A DNA stretch of 45,196 bases, taken from assembly GCA_964450715.1 (NCBI GenBank), contig CAYVFC010000058.1, positions 1 through 45,196 of the forward strand, given 5' to 3'. Every line of letters begins with the position of its first letter. Position 1 is the stretch's first letter. Made by a program: the position numbers and the translations under genes. Shown one piece after another: positions 15,761-24,205 of this stretch. The stretch comes from CAYVFC01 sp964450715 (lineage in GTDB: Bacteria > Myxococcota_A > Polyangia > Polyangiales > JAFGIB01). The notes under the pieces are model-generated. The model saw only the letters and a program-made list of their open reading frames with translations, made no database searches and was not told the origin of the DNA.

Positions 15761-18109
15761 TCAACCACTAAGTATCGGCTTTAGCGCTTCGCACGCGTTG
15801 TCTGACCACATGTACTCGCTGCGAAGCACGTCCAGGTCGCTAAATCTCGGGTCTTTATCCAGCGCACGACTGAGCGAGTCGGCGGCGTCGCCCTCCCGCC
15901 CCATGGCGCGTAAGACAATCGCCCTTCCCGCCAGACAATCGGCGCTGTCTCCATCGGCCGCGACGGCGCGATCGAAGTGCTGGAGCGCGCCCTGGTAATC
16001 GCCTTCTTCGAAGAGCACGAACGCCAGGTTGACGTTCCCGTCGCCGAAATTCTCGTCGATGGCCAACGTTCGTTCATAGGCCTGCTTGGCTCGCGCAAGG
16101 TCGTCCTTCCTCTGCCAGGCAACGCCTTCCATCAGATGAATCTTAGGATCGTCTTTACAGTGGAGCATTGCAGCCTCCAGTTTTTCCAGCGCGCGGTCCA
16201 CATTGCCTGACCTCATCAGGGTTCCCGCCAGCAGCAGCCAATTGTCAGCTGCCGGTTCTATTTCGCAGGCATCCTCGTAGTACCGCACCGCATTGACCAG
16301 ATCTCCGTCCTGTTGATAGAGGCTCCCGAGAAGAATAGCCGCCCGAACTTTGTTCTCTCGACTACTTTCCAGCCGCATAGTGTTGAAGAACGAATCCCGC
16401 GCTTCGCTACACAACTTGCTCCCCTCGACGGACGTGATGTCCAATCCTACGAGCTGCATGTACAGTGCTATTCCCCTCTGGAGGTGCGCAGCGCCGTTGT
16501 CGGGTTCAATCTCGATGGCCCGACCCGCTGCCAGGGACGCTTCGACTGCGCCGTTGTCCGTCCGGTTGAGAATCTGGGCCAGTCGAACGAGAGCGTTGGC
16601 GTCGTCGGACTCGGCCCAATTGTCTCCACCGAGGAGGTCTTTTAGTCTATTTGCGGCTCCATCGAGGTCGCCGAGATCACTCTGGGCGCGCGCTTCCCAG
16701 TACTCGCACAAATGATGATCGCCTTCGTTTTCGGCCAGCGCGCGCGCCTTTACGAAGCGCGCGTTGCTTTTCTCCTCGTTGCCGCGTAAAGCCCATGCGT
16801 AGCCTTGCAGTAAGTATCCCGCTATCATGTCCGGTTGGATGCGGATTATATCTTCCGAATACTGAATGATTCTAGCGGCCACCTCTCCTCGGGGCCGATC
16901 CGAAGCGCCGTACGTCAGCCCGATCCGAAGAAGGAGAAGCGAATAGAATCGTTCGATCTCTTCTTCCGAGACCGCGGTCGCAAGGTTGCTACGAGAAACC
17001 TTTTCGTACTCTTCTATGGCCTCTTCGATACGTTTAAAGCGGCAATGGTTAGCGGCACGTATCAAACCCGTCAAGGGATCGGTATTGATAGCGGCCAGGT
17101 GCTCCTCCACGCGATCGCTTTCGCCCTCCGCCATGGAGAGTATCGCCATGGCTCGGCGAATATCTACGTTCTCGGGCGCGTAATGGGTGGCGGTTTCGAG
17201 GGCTGACATCGCCTTTGCGGAGTCCTGTTTATGAGTCATAAAGTAGTAGCCAACTTGAAACAAGATGCGCGCGATTTCATGGTTTTCTATCTTAGGCAAA
17301 TCTTCGAGCCGAATCCCGTCGATGACGCTCCCAAACAACAGGCCCGCTCTCGGATCGTCTCGGTAGAAGAGCGCCGTCGCCGCCGCCTGGCGCAATACCA
17401 GGCGCGCCACCGCGGCCTGGTGCTTGGCGTTAGATTGCCGAAGTGCGACCGATACGCGGAAATTGGACGCGAAGAAGGGATCGTCGATGAAGCTAGCGAT
17501 GGGAAGAACGAGCTCGTCGAGATCCAAGTGCAATTGTTTCGACCTTAACTGGCCGAAGATTTTATTTACTCGATCTTCGGATAGGATCATTTGCGCCTTC
17601 AACTCTACCGCTTGGCCTTCGATGCGGCCCTTCACGACACAAGCGTCGGCATAGTACTCTTCGGCGAATTCCGCCCCCTCGATAAGCTTTTGCGGAACGA
17701 CGACCACTCGAAACGGATAGTCAGATAGGGTCACCGCCAGCTCCTGGGCCAGTGGTCTCTCCATTAGTTTCCCGCTCGGGCCAACCCAGCGAAGGGGGTA
17801 CCAGGCGATCGAATTGGATACAGCGATCCATTCTACCTCTCCGCGACGGCGGAAAAGAGGACGCATCCAGAACAACGACAGCCGTAATCGATGCCGATAA
17901 GTAATAAATACGTGCAGCAGCGCTGTCACGACAACGACGCATGCGGTCGAAAACAGGAATCTCTCATCGCTCAGCGTCGTTCGGAACGTGAGTGATTCAT
18001 CGTAGTTGCGAAAGAATTCGAACGAGGCGGGAATGAGAAGAAGCAGTCCCAGGTGCCAGTGTCTACCCGACTTGATAAAATCGCTGAAAAGTCTGACGAG
18101 CTCCCCCAT
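15761..18109 (-). CDS. Membrane-anchored TPR-repeat protein
   Basis: A 782-residue protein. Two hydrophobic helices near the N-terminus (about 20-32 and 50-69) are followed by a unique region of about 220 residues (EWIAVSNSIAWYPLRW, then PFRVVVVPQKLIEGAEF). From about residue 280 to the end it is alpha-helical with many tetratricopeptide repeats, several canonical near the C-terminus (for example YYEDACEIEPAADNWLLLAG and FGDGNVNLAFVLFEEGDY). TPRs usually scaffold protein partners. AGGGGA lies upstream of ATG 18109. Base composition is clearly less GC-rich than the conserved genes, suggesting acquisition or relaxed selection. It stands alone, with gaps of over 400 bases on both sides. The partner and role are unknown. 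Confidence 0.8.
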   Translation of the reverse strand: MGELVRLFSDFIKSGRHWHLGLLLLIPASFEFFRNYDESLTFRTTLSDERFLFSTACVVVVTALLHVFITYRHRLRLSLFWMRPLFRRRGEVEWIAVSNSIAWYPLRWVGPSGKLMERPLAQELAVTLSDYPFRVVVVPQKLIEGAEFAEEYYADACVVKGRIEGQAVELKAQMILSEDRVNKIFGQLRSKQLHLDLDELVLPIASFIDDPFFASNFRVSVALRQSNAKHQAAVARLVLRQAAATALFYRDDPRAGLLFGSVIDGIRLEDLPKIENHEIARILFQVGYYFMTHKQDSAKAMSALETATHYAPENVDIRRAMAILSMAEGESDRVEEHLAAINTDPLTGLIRAANHCRFKRIEEAIEEYEKVSRSNLATAVSEEEIERFYSLLLLRIGLTYGASDRPRGEVAARIIQYSEDIIRIQPDMIAGYLLQGYAWALRGNEEKSNARFVKARALAENEGDHHLCEYWEARAQSDLGDLDGAANRLKDLLGGDNWAESDDANALVRLAQILNRTDNGAVEASLAAGRAIEIEPDNGAAHLQRGIALYMQLVGLDITSVEGSKLCSEARDSFFNTMRLESSRENKVRAAILLGSLYQQDGDLVNAVRYYEDACEIEPAADNWLLLAGTLMRSGNVDRALEKLEAAMLHCKDDPKIHLMEGVAWQRKDDLARAKQAYERTLAIDENFGDGNVNLAFVLFEEGDYQGALQHFDRAVAADGDSADCLAGRAIVLRAMGREGDAADSLSRALDKDPRFSDLDVLRSEYMWSDNACEALKPILSG

Positions 18110-18626
18110 CGCTATATCCCCTGTCCCTTTTAAAAGCTAGATAGTCTAGTTATCCTTGATCTTGCCGTCATCTTCGTCAAGGTTTCCTTGCCATGTTCAG
18201 CGTTTTACTCACGCCTCGTAGTAGTGCTGGACAGCTCGTAGTAGTGAAACCAGCAGGCGGAATCAACGGCGTTAGCAATTCTGTACTGTGGTTAGCCCTG
18301 CTCGTCGGTTTCGCGTGCACAGCGGAGTGAAATCCAGTCCGGCGCGTCGATGAGGAATTGAGGCCTCATCCTACGGATAATACTTGCCGCCTACTCGCAC
18401 AGAATCGCCAAGCATTCCATACGGTACCAATTCGCTTGTGGGAGGCATAAATGGTTCAAAGTCGCCTAGGGATGTAGACGATCTCCCGAAACCGCGGCTT
18501 ATTCCGAGCTCGGCATAAGCCGCACGTTTTTTCGATCGACTGCAGCTCCGAACTCCGCCAGTAGCACGTAACCTAGCTAGCGTCCCTCTGCTAGATGCTA
18601 TATTATCTCCAACTTGAGGAGGGGAC
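18110..18626. other. Intergenic gap with a direct repeat
   Basis: This lies between divergently transcribed genes, so two promoters are expected. It contains the 12-base direct repeat at 18215-18246. A minus-strand frame (18371-18682) is open but overlaps the start of the next gene, and I do not accept it. Nothing else is recognisable. Confidence 0.5.
18215..18246. repeat. 12-base direct repeat with 20-base period
   Basis: CTCGTAGTAGTG occurs at 18215-18226 and again at 18235-18246. The 20-base period would put both copies on nearly the same DNA face. This may be a regulator site for the TPR gene, or chance. Confidence 0.4.
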
Positions 18627-19817
18627 TTGTTCAGAGCAGTTGAAAGAGCGTTATTGGCGGGGGTTATCGCGGTGGTCGTCATTAGTTGCGGAGACGATCA
18701 TCGAGATACTGATAGCGTAACCGGTGCCGGCGGTATCGGCGGTGCGGGTGGCGCTAGCGGAACGGCGGGCAGTGTCGGAGGCGGCGTTGCCACCAGCGGG
18801 ACCGGTGGCGCCATCCGGGAAGACGGCGGTCGAGGTGGCGGTAACGCAGCTGGAGAAGTCGGCGGCGCGGGCGGCACGAGCGGCACGGGCGGCTCTGGAG
18901 AAACCAGCGGCGAGGGAGGGGCCTCGGGCGAGGGCGATAACCCGTCCGGAGGCTCAGGTGGCGGCACGGTGGCAGGCGGCGGTATCGCGGAGCGCTACCC
19001 GAGGGATCAGGCCATCGCGAGCGATCCCGCCGTAATCTTCGCCGACGACTTCGAGAGCTACGGCGACGCCGGGGATCTGTGGGACCGTTGGGCCAACACC
19101 TACCAGCAGGATCAGACGCACATCGTCACCGATTTTGCGAACGTATACGCCGGAAACCGGTCGCTCTCCTTCACGCTGCCCCCTAACGACGAGGAGCTCA
19201 GCAACGCGCTGGAGAACATCGTAGCGCCGGAGGTCGACAGGCTGTACCTGCGCTGGTATCAGAAGATCGACGGCAACGACGACATCGTCGGTTCGCATCA
19301 CAACGGGGGCGGCATCTCGGCGCACTACCAGGGTCCCGGGCAGCGAGCGCAAGACGCCAACCACTTCCTCGTCGCCTACGAGTCCTGGCGCGGTGAGGAG
19401 GCGGATGTCTCGCCGGGCCTCCTGAACGCCTACGTCTACCATTTCGACCAGCGCGATATCTGGGGCGACCACTTCTTCCCGACCGGGGTCGTCATGCCGA
19501 ATACGAGCCTCGCCTTCGACTTCGGTCCCGACTTCGTCGCCCGGCAGGACATCACTCCCGAGCTCGACCGCTGGTACTGCCACGAGCTGATGGTGCACGC
19601 CAACACGGTGGGCGCGCGCGACGGGCGCATCACGCTGTGGCTCGACGGCGCGCTCATCGCCGATTTCGGCAACCTCTTCTTGCGTGACGACCCCACGGTG
19701 AAGATCGATCGCTACAGCGTGATGTTTCACGCGCGCGCCAACCCGGGCGTTGCCACCACGAAGTACGTCGACAACGTGGTCGCCGCGACCGCTTACATCG
19801 GGCCCATGGCGCCGTGA
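18627..19817 (+). CDS. Lipoprotein with Gly-rich linker and polysaccharide-lyase-like domain
   Basis: A 396-residue predicted lipoprotein. The lipobox VVISC (Cys21) is followed by about 95 residues of Gly/Thr/Ser linker. A 265-residue C-terminal domain beginning FADDFESYGDAGDLWDRW resembles the jelly-roll (concanavalin-like) fold of alginate/heparin-lyase-like proteins annotated as polysaccharide-lyase-like. Typical strands include LYLRWYQKIDGNDD and RITLWLDGALIADF. I cannot identify catalytic residues, so a binding role is equally possible. The start is TTG 18627 with a strong AGGAGG only four bases upstream. The next small lipoprotein starts about 8 bases after the stop and is probably co-transcribed. 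Confidence 0.75.
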   Translation: MFRAVERALLAGVIAVVVISCGDDHRDTDSVTGAGGIGGAGGASGTAGSVGGGVATSGTGGAIREDGGRGGGNAAGEVGGAGGTSGTGGSGETSGEGGASGEGDNPSGGSGGGTVAGGGIAERYPRDQAIASDPAVIFADDFESYGDAGDLWDRWANTYQQDQTHIVTDFANVYAGNRSLSFTLPPNDEELSNALENIVAPEVDRLYLRWYQKIDGNDDIVGSHHNGGGISAHYQGPGQRAQDANHFLVAYESWRGEEADVSPGLLNAYVYHFDQRDIWGDHFFPTGVVMPNTSLAFDFGPDFVARQDITPELDRWYCHELMVHANTVGARDGRITLWLDGALIADFGNLFLRDDPTVKIDRYSVMFHARANPGVATTKYVDNVVAATAYIGPMAP

Positions 19818-19824
19818 GCGGGCC

Positions 19825-20169
19825 GTGGTGCTGCGCCGAAACCGATACCTGCTACCATTTCGGTCTGTAGCGGCGGTGGCTTTCATATTGGCGCTTGGTG
19901 GCTGTGCGCACTACCACCAAGGCCTGAAATCCGCGCGGTCGGATTCCATTCCTGACGGATATCAACGCTGCTTTAAGGACTCGGATTGCGTTCCTCAGCC
20001 AGGCGCCTGTTTTACGACCCAGTGCGTGGCTCGAAAGCACTATCAAGAGCCAGAGCCCGTTGGCGGTTGGTGCCCGTTGGTTGTAGAGCATAACGATATG
20101 GGGCATCGGAACGAGTGTATATGTGTATCGCGCACGTGCATAAATCGCCTGACTCAGGATGCTCCGTAG
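19825..20169 (+). CDS. Small cysteine-rich lipoprotein
   Basis: A 114-residue predicted lipoprotein: basic n-region RRNRYLLPFR, a hydrophobic stretch and lipobox LGGC. The mature part has seven further cysteines, including CFKDSDCVPQPGACFTTQC and CICVSRTC, a D-x-D-C style seen in disulfide-rich secreted proteins. Two GTG codons (19825, 19828) could start it; neither has a good SD, so translation may be coupled to the gene ending at 19817. The frame is open to 19750, but that part overlaps the upstream gene. Function unknown. Confidence 0.6.
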   Translation: MVLRRNRYLLPFRSVAAVAFILALGGCAHYHQGLKSARSDSIPDGYQRCFKDSDCVPQPGACFTTQCVARKHYQEPEPVGGWCPLVVEHNDMGHRNECICVSRTCINRLTQDAP

Positions 20170-20284
20170 CCCGCTTGCGCACGATTTAGCGGATCGCCTC
20201 TCTAGCGACGTATTCAGAACCCGGGGGCCGTTTGCCCGCAACCGCGCGGAGGCGGTATGATGCTCGGCGACGGGGAGGTCCGGA

Positions 20285-20791
20285 ATGCGCGCACTCTTGA
20301 TAGTCCCGCTGGTAGCGGTCGTCGCGGTGGCGCTCGGCTGCGGCGATGACGGCTCTGACAATGGCGGCGGCGGGGCCGGAAGCGGCGAGGCCGGAAGCGG
20401 CGGGGCCGGAAGCGGCGGGGCGGGGAACGACGGGTTTGCGAGCTGTACCCCCGAAGTGACGGGCAAGCCCTTTGGCATGGAGGGAACGGGCACCATCACC
20501 GGCACTGCCTTCATCCCTGACTCGGTTCCGGACGGGATGAATATCAACTTGATGATCCACAGCGGCGGCATGGGGCTCGGTGTGCTCGGTGAGAGCATCT
20601 TCGATACCAGCGAGACCTGCGGCAACCAGGTGAGTTTCACCATCGACGGGGTGGAGCCGGGCAGCTACTTCATATCCATCGAGGTCTACGACTCCATGAA
20701 CGACGCGGAGACGGTCTTCGAGTCACTGTCGGATCAGGAGATCACGGTGGGCGAGGGCGAGGTGGTGGACGTGCAGCTGGTTTTCGAGTGA
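20285..20791 (+). CDS. Small lipoprotein with carboxypeptidase-regulatory-like beta domain
   Basis: A 168-residue predicted lipoprotein. The lipobox VALGC (Cys19) is followed by GDDGSD and about 25 residues of Gly/Ser linker. The mature domain of about 115 residues is beta-rich; the segment VSFTIDGVEPGSYFISIEVYD looks like the end of a transthyretin/carboxypeptidase-regulatory-like sandwich. Two cysteines (ASCTPE and ETCGNQ) may pair. GGGGAGG lies upstream of ATG 20285. The next gene begins 24 bases after its stop with its own strong SD, so it probably heads the operon to 23406. Confidence 0.7.
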   Translation: MRALLIVPLVAVVAVALGCGDDGSDNGGGGAGSGEAGSGGAGSGGAGNDGFASCTPEVTGKPFGMEGTGTITGTAFIPDSVPDGMNINLMIHSGGMGLGVLGESIFDTSETCGNQVSFTIDGVEPGSYFISIEVYDSMNDAETVFESLSDQEITVGEGEVVDVQLVFE

Positions 20792-20814
20792 GCGGGCAAA
20801 AGGGGAGGTGATCG

Positions 20815-22242
20815 ATGAGAATGAACGGACGGGGTAGCGCGCCGTGGCTGTTTTCGCTGACCTGGCTGCTGTGGACCGGGTGGGTGACCGGGTGCGGGGG
20901 ACATTCGCGCCCTAGTTACGAGAGCCCCTTGCGAAGCGGGTACTCTCCGCAGCTGTCCGAGGAAGTGGAGGCGGAGACGCCGCCGTCGGATCACATGTAT
21001 GCATACGGCGACTTCGAGACGGAGGAGTCGGTGGGAGATGAGGTGGCGGCGGCCGAGATAGCGCCGATGATGCGGACGGCGGCGCCGCCGGTGATGGCGG
21101 CCGAGGCGTCGCTCGATATGCCGGAGGCTGCCTCGCATGACTCGGACGGCCCCCGCATGACCGAGTCGGAATTGATGGAGGTCCGGCAGCGGGCGAAGGC
21201 CGCCGCCGCCGAGCGGGCGAGGCAGCGGGCCCTGGCCATGGCCGACCGCGAGGGAAAGAAGGCGAGCGAAAAGGCGAAGATCCGGGCGCGGGCCAACCTC
21301 TCGACCGAGCCCGAAAAGAAACCGGAGCGCAAGGTGGTTTACACGGGGTATCTGAAGCTCCGGGTGCCGCAGCGCGAGCCCGCCATCGACGAGATCGTGA
21401 AGCTCACCGAGGAGCGGGGCGGACACGTGGCGTCGCTCACCCGGCACGTGATGGTAGTCCGCATCCCGGCCGGCGACTTCGAGGCGGTAATGGAGGCCTT
21501 TGCCAAGATCGGCGAGCTCATGGACCGGCGGATCGAGTCGGTGGACGTGACCGAACGATACACCGATCTCGTGGCCCGGCTGGACGTTGCCCGGGCGGCG
21601 CTTATGCGGCTGGAGGCGCTGCTGGAGAAGGTGACCAAGGTCAAGGAGCGGCTCAGGATCCTGAGAGAGATCAAGCGCCTCTCGGAACAGGTAGAGTCGC
21701 TGGAGGCCAACCTGCGAACGCTGCAGAACCTGGTCAGCTATTACACCATCACCATCCAGCTGGTGGCGGTCAGCGATCGCCTTCCCCGCGCGGCACAGCA
21801 GTCGCCCTTTCCCTGGGTGCGCGGGCTCATGCCCCACGGGACCAGCATCGAGGAGGGCAAGGGCGATTTCGAGCTCGAACTGCCCGACGCCTTCGTGCTC
21901 TTCGACGAGGACGAGGTGTACAGGGCCCGCTCGTCGGACACAACGGTCATCCGCGGCGGCGTCGTTGCCAGCGAGCCCCTGGGCGACGCGGCCTTCTGGA
22001 TGCGGGCGGTCGAATACGAGATGGAGGGGCGCGGAGAGGTGATCGAGGCCAGCGGCGAGAGCGGTCGGCTAATCTACCGGATATTCGCCTCTCCCGACGT
22101 CAAGCCCCGCTACTACCTGGTGGCGGTTACCGTAAGGGATGACGAGATCTACGTGATCGAGGCCTTCTTCCCCAATCTCGAGACTCTCGAAACTCACCGG
22201 CAGAGCGTCATCGACGCCCTAAAGTCCCTCGTGATCAAGTGA
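20815..22242 (+). CDS. DUF4349-domain lipoprotein
   Basis: A 475-residue predicted lipoprotein (VTGC, Cys27). Residues 60-170 are charged and low in complexity, with an Ala/Arg/Lys-rich helix (RQRAKAAAAERARQRALAMA). A DUF4349-like domain follows at about 175-320: KVVYTGYLKLRVP, GGHVASL, VVRIPAGDFEAVM, then a long coiled-coil (ARAALMRLEALLEKVTKVKE) and YYTITIQLV. DUF4349 proteins are envelope proteins of unknown function. The last 150 residues form a separate domain ending in VIDALKSLVIK. GGGAGG lies six bases before ATG 20815. The gene after it is a shortened relative, and the overlap of signals indicates one operon. Confidence 0.82.
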   Translation: MRMNGRGSAPWLFSLTWLLWTGWVTGCGGHSRPSYESPLRSGYSPQLSEEVEAETPPSDHMYAYGDFETEESVGDEVAAAEIAPMMRTAAPPVMAAEASLDMPEAASHDSDGPRMTESELMEVRQRAKAAAAERARQRALAMADREGKKASEKAKIRARANLSTEPEKKPERKVVYTGYLKLRVPQREPAIDEIVKLTEERGGHVASLTRHVMVVRIPAGDFEAVMEAFAKIGELMDRRIESVDVTERYTDLVARLDVARAALMRLEALLEKVTKVKERLRILREIKRLSEQVESLEANLRTLQNLVSYYTITIQLVAVSDRLPRAAQQSPFPWVRGLMPHGTSIEEGKGDFELELPDAFVLFDEDEVYRARSSDTTVIRGGVVASEPLGDAAFWMRAVEYEMEGRGEVIEASGESGRLIYRIFASPDVKPRYYLVAVTVRDDEIYVIEAFFPNLETLETHRQSVIDALKSLVIK

Positions 22243-22253
22243 GGAACGGAATC

Positions 22254-22925
22254 ATGAAAAGACCAGGTGACTTCACGCGTTTGCTTGCCGCCTCGCTGTT
22301 GCTCTTCAGCACCTCGGTGGTGCTTGCCGCCGACGAGGAAAAGGCCCCGGCCGACGAGGAGAAGGCCCCGGCGCCGACACCCGAGCCGGCCGCGGAAAAA
22401 CGGCTCACCGCGCTCAGCTCGACCGTCTACCTGCTGGTCAACAACCCCGGGGAAAAGCGCAAGATCATCGAGGAGAAGATCGCCGCGCTCGGCGGATTCG
22501 TGGTTTTCATGAGCGAGCAGCACCTCAAGCTCAAGCTACCGCCGCAGAAGCTGTCGCAGGCGCTCACCCTGGTCACCGCCGAGGGGGAGGTGGTGAACAG
22601 GAGCCTCGCGCGCAACGATATGACCGCCTTCATAGCCGACCTGCAGGCGCGTCTGCGTTCCCGGCAAGCGGTCTACCAGAAGCTGAGAGCCTTCTTCGAC
22701 CAGGCCGACGTGGAGGGCACGGTGCAGATCGAGCGGGAGATGAACGCTCTCGTCCTGGAGATCGAAGGGCTCAAGGGCAAGCTGAGGGTGGCGCAGGATC
22801 GGACGAGCTGGGCCGTGCTCGCGGTCAACTTCCGCTTTCGCCAGCGCGACCGGATCCAATATCGCGCCTCGCCCTTCGAGTGGCTCAACACTGTGTCGCT
22901 CGGACGGCTGGTGAGGGAGTTCTGA
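22254..22925 (+). CDS. Exported DUF4349-like coiled-coil protein
   Basis: A 223-residue exported protein. A signal peptide (cleavage near VVLAADEEK) precedes a short duplicated motif (EEKAPADEEKAPAP) and a domain matching the DUF4349 region of the preceding gene: STVYLLVNNPGEKRKIIEE, GGFVVFM, LKLPPQKLSQAL, a coiled-coil of about 60 residues, and WAVLAVNFRF. It looks like a paralogue lacking the flanking domains. ATG 22254 is selected because AGGAACGG is just upstream; the stop of the previous gene is 11 bases before. The next gene starts one base after its stop, so translation is likely coupled. Confidence 0.75.
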   Translation: MKRPGDFTRLLAASLLLFSTSVVLAADEEKAPADEEKAPAPTPEPAAEKRLTALSSTVYLLVNNPGEKRKIIEEKIAALGGFVVFMSEQHLKLKLPPQKLSQALTLVTAEGEVVNRSLARNDMTAFIADLQARLRSRQAVYQKLRAFFDQADVEGTVQIEREMNALVLEIEGLKGKLRVAQDRTSWAVLAVNFRFRQRDRIQYRASPFEWLNTVSLGRLVREF

Positions 22926-22926
22926 G

Positions 22927-23406
22927 ATGACACATTCTATGACTGCCGCCATCAGGCATCTCCTCATCCCGGCTCTGTTCCTCCTCTTGCCGGTCGGCTG
23001 CGGCCCGAGCTACTCCATGAACGAGCCCCCCTCGTTCAAGCGCTATCACGAGTCCGACGAGTACAAGCTCATCACCGCGGACGGAATGCTGCTGAAGGTG
23101 CGCGAGGTGGAGAACTACCCCCGGGCGCAGCTCAAGTACTGGGTCGACGCGATGCGGCTGCACCTCACCGAACAGGGTTACCTGGTCCGCTCCGAGGATT
23201 GCTTCGAGACCGAGCGCAAGCTCGAGGGCTGCACCCTGAGCTTCCTGGCGCCGCTCGGCGCCGAGGACTGGGTGCTGAACGAGACCCTATTCGTGGTGGA
23301 CGATACGATTTACCTGGTGGAGGCGGCAGGGCCGGCCAAGCGCTTCACCAGCGTCGACGACGAGCTGAAGGCGGCGGTCAAGACCTTCGACCCAGACGGG
23401 CGCTAG
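22927..23406 (+). CDS. Small lipoprotein, last gene of the DUF4349 operon
   Basis: A 159-residue predicted lipoprotein with lipobox LPVGC (Cys25). The mature part begins GPSYSMNEPPSFKRYHESDE and contains the segment DWVLNETLFVVDDTIYLVEA, similar in style to the C-terminal domain of the first DUF4349 gene (YYLVAVTVRDDEIYVIEA). Both may therefore share one alpha/beta module for reporting or sensing at the envelope. Two cysteines (DCFETERKLEGC) could bond. ATG 22927 follows the previous stop by one base. Function unknown; context ties it to the DUF4349 proteins. Confidence 0.7.
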   Translation: MTHSMTAAIRHLLIPALFLLLPVGCGPSYSMNEPPSFKRYHESDEYKLITADGMLLKVREVENYPRAQLKYWVDAMRLHLTEQGYLVRSEDCFETERKLEGCTLSFLAPLGAEDWVLNETLFVVDDTIYLVEAAGPAKRFTSVDDELKAAVKTFDPDGR

Positions 23407-23432
23407 AAGCGGGGGCGCTGGAAGCCGGGGCT

Positions 23433-24140
23433 TTAGCGCTCGACCGTCAGCTGATCCAGCAAGCCATCGCCCTCGAGCGGGTCTCCATGGCCCGGATAAA
23501 GGCGCTTGGGTCCGAGCTTCTTGAGTCGCTCTATGGTGTCCTTCATCTTTGGCCGACTCCAAATTCCATAGGGAAGGGAGGCCTTGCCGTCCATGGTGAT
23601 GATGGTGTCGCCAGAGATGAGGCTTTCGGTTTCGGCTTGATAAAGGCAGACGGATTCCGGAGAGTGGCCCGGGGTATGGAGCACGGTCCACCCCTGGTGG
23701 CCGGGCATCTTCATCCCGTCGGAAGCAACCACGTCCGCCGTCACCCTCGCGAAGTTGAGATGCGGGTACAGGAGAAGCGCGGGATTGTTCCTGAGGCCCG
23801 CGATTATGGCCGCCGGCATGTCTTTCAGGAATCCAATGCTGTCGAAGCTCCCCCTGGCGGGATTGATTCTCCTGTACGGTAAAACCACCAGGGCTCCGGT
23901 TTTTCTCTTCAGCTTGGGAGCATTGCCGAGGTGCTCGACGTGGGAATGAGTGGGGAGGATGTAATCGACATCGCTCATCGATCTGCCGAGCTCCGTTTCG
24001 ATGGTGTTTTTTATCAGCTTGAAATCATTGGGGCTGCCGCAATCAACGATGCAGATCTTCTCCTCGTTGATGAGATAGACGTTGGAAATTTTTCCTTTGA
24101 TTCTGACGATATTGCCAGCGTTCATGTCTCGAATATACAA
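23433..24140 (-). CDS. MBL-fold metallo-hydrolase
   Basis: A cytoplasmic metallo-beta-lactamase-fold hydrolase of about 235 residues. The first metal motif is THSHVEH (residues 64-70), the canonical THxHxDH with Glu in place of the second-metal Asp. Other ligands are His in HTPGHS, Asp in ISGDTI and His in LYPGHGD, so the site is otherwise complete. Substrate unknown; glyoxalase II and lactonases share the fold. Codon use is less GC-rich than its neighbours. TTG 24140 has AAGGGGA close upstream; ATG 24125 is a second candidate with no SD at the right distance. It is convergent with the DUF4349 operon and divergent from the lipoprotein at 24206. Confidence 0.85.
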   Translation of the reverse strand: MYIRDMNAGNIVRIKGKISNVYLINEEKICIVDCGSPNDFKLIKNTIETELGRSMSDVDYILPTHSHVEHLGNAPKLKRKTGALVVLPYRRINPARGSFDSIGFLKDMPAAIIAGLRNNPALLLYPHLNFARVTADVVASDGMKMPGHQGWTVLHTPGHSPESVCLYQAETESLISGDTIITMDGKASLPYGIWSRPKMKDTIERLKKLGPKRLYPGHGDPLEGDGLLDQLTVER

Positions 24141-24205
24141 CTGTCCCCTTCGTCACCAGCGCAATTGAACAAGAAATACGCTATCATTCCAGGTATAAGA
24201 GGACT

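Noticed and set aside
18371..18682. Minus-strand 103-codon frame in the gap before 18627
   Set aside because: It overlaps the start of a gene with a strong SD, lacks its own SD and has no recognisable feature. A decayed gene cannot be excluded.
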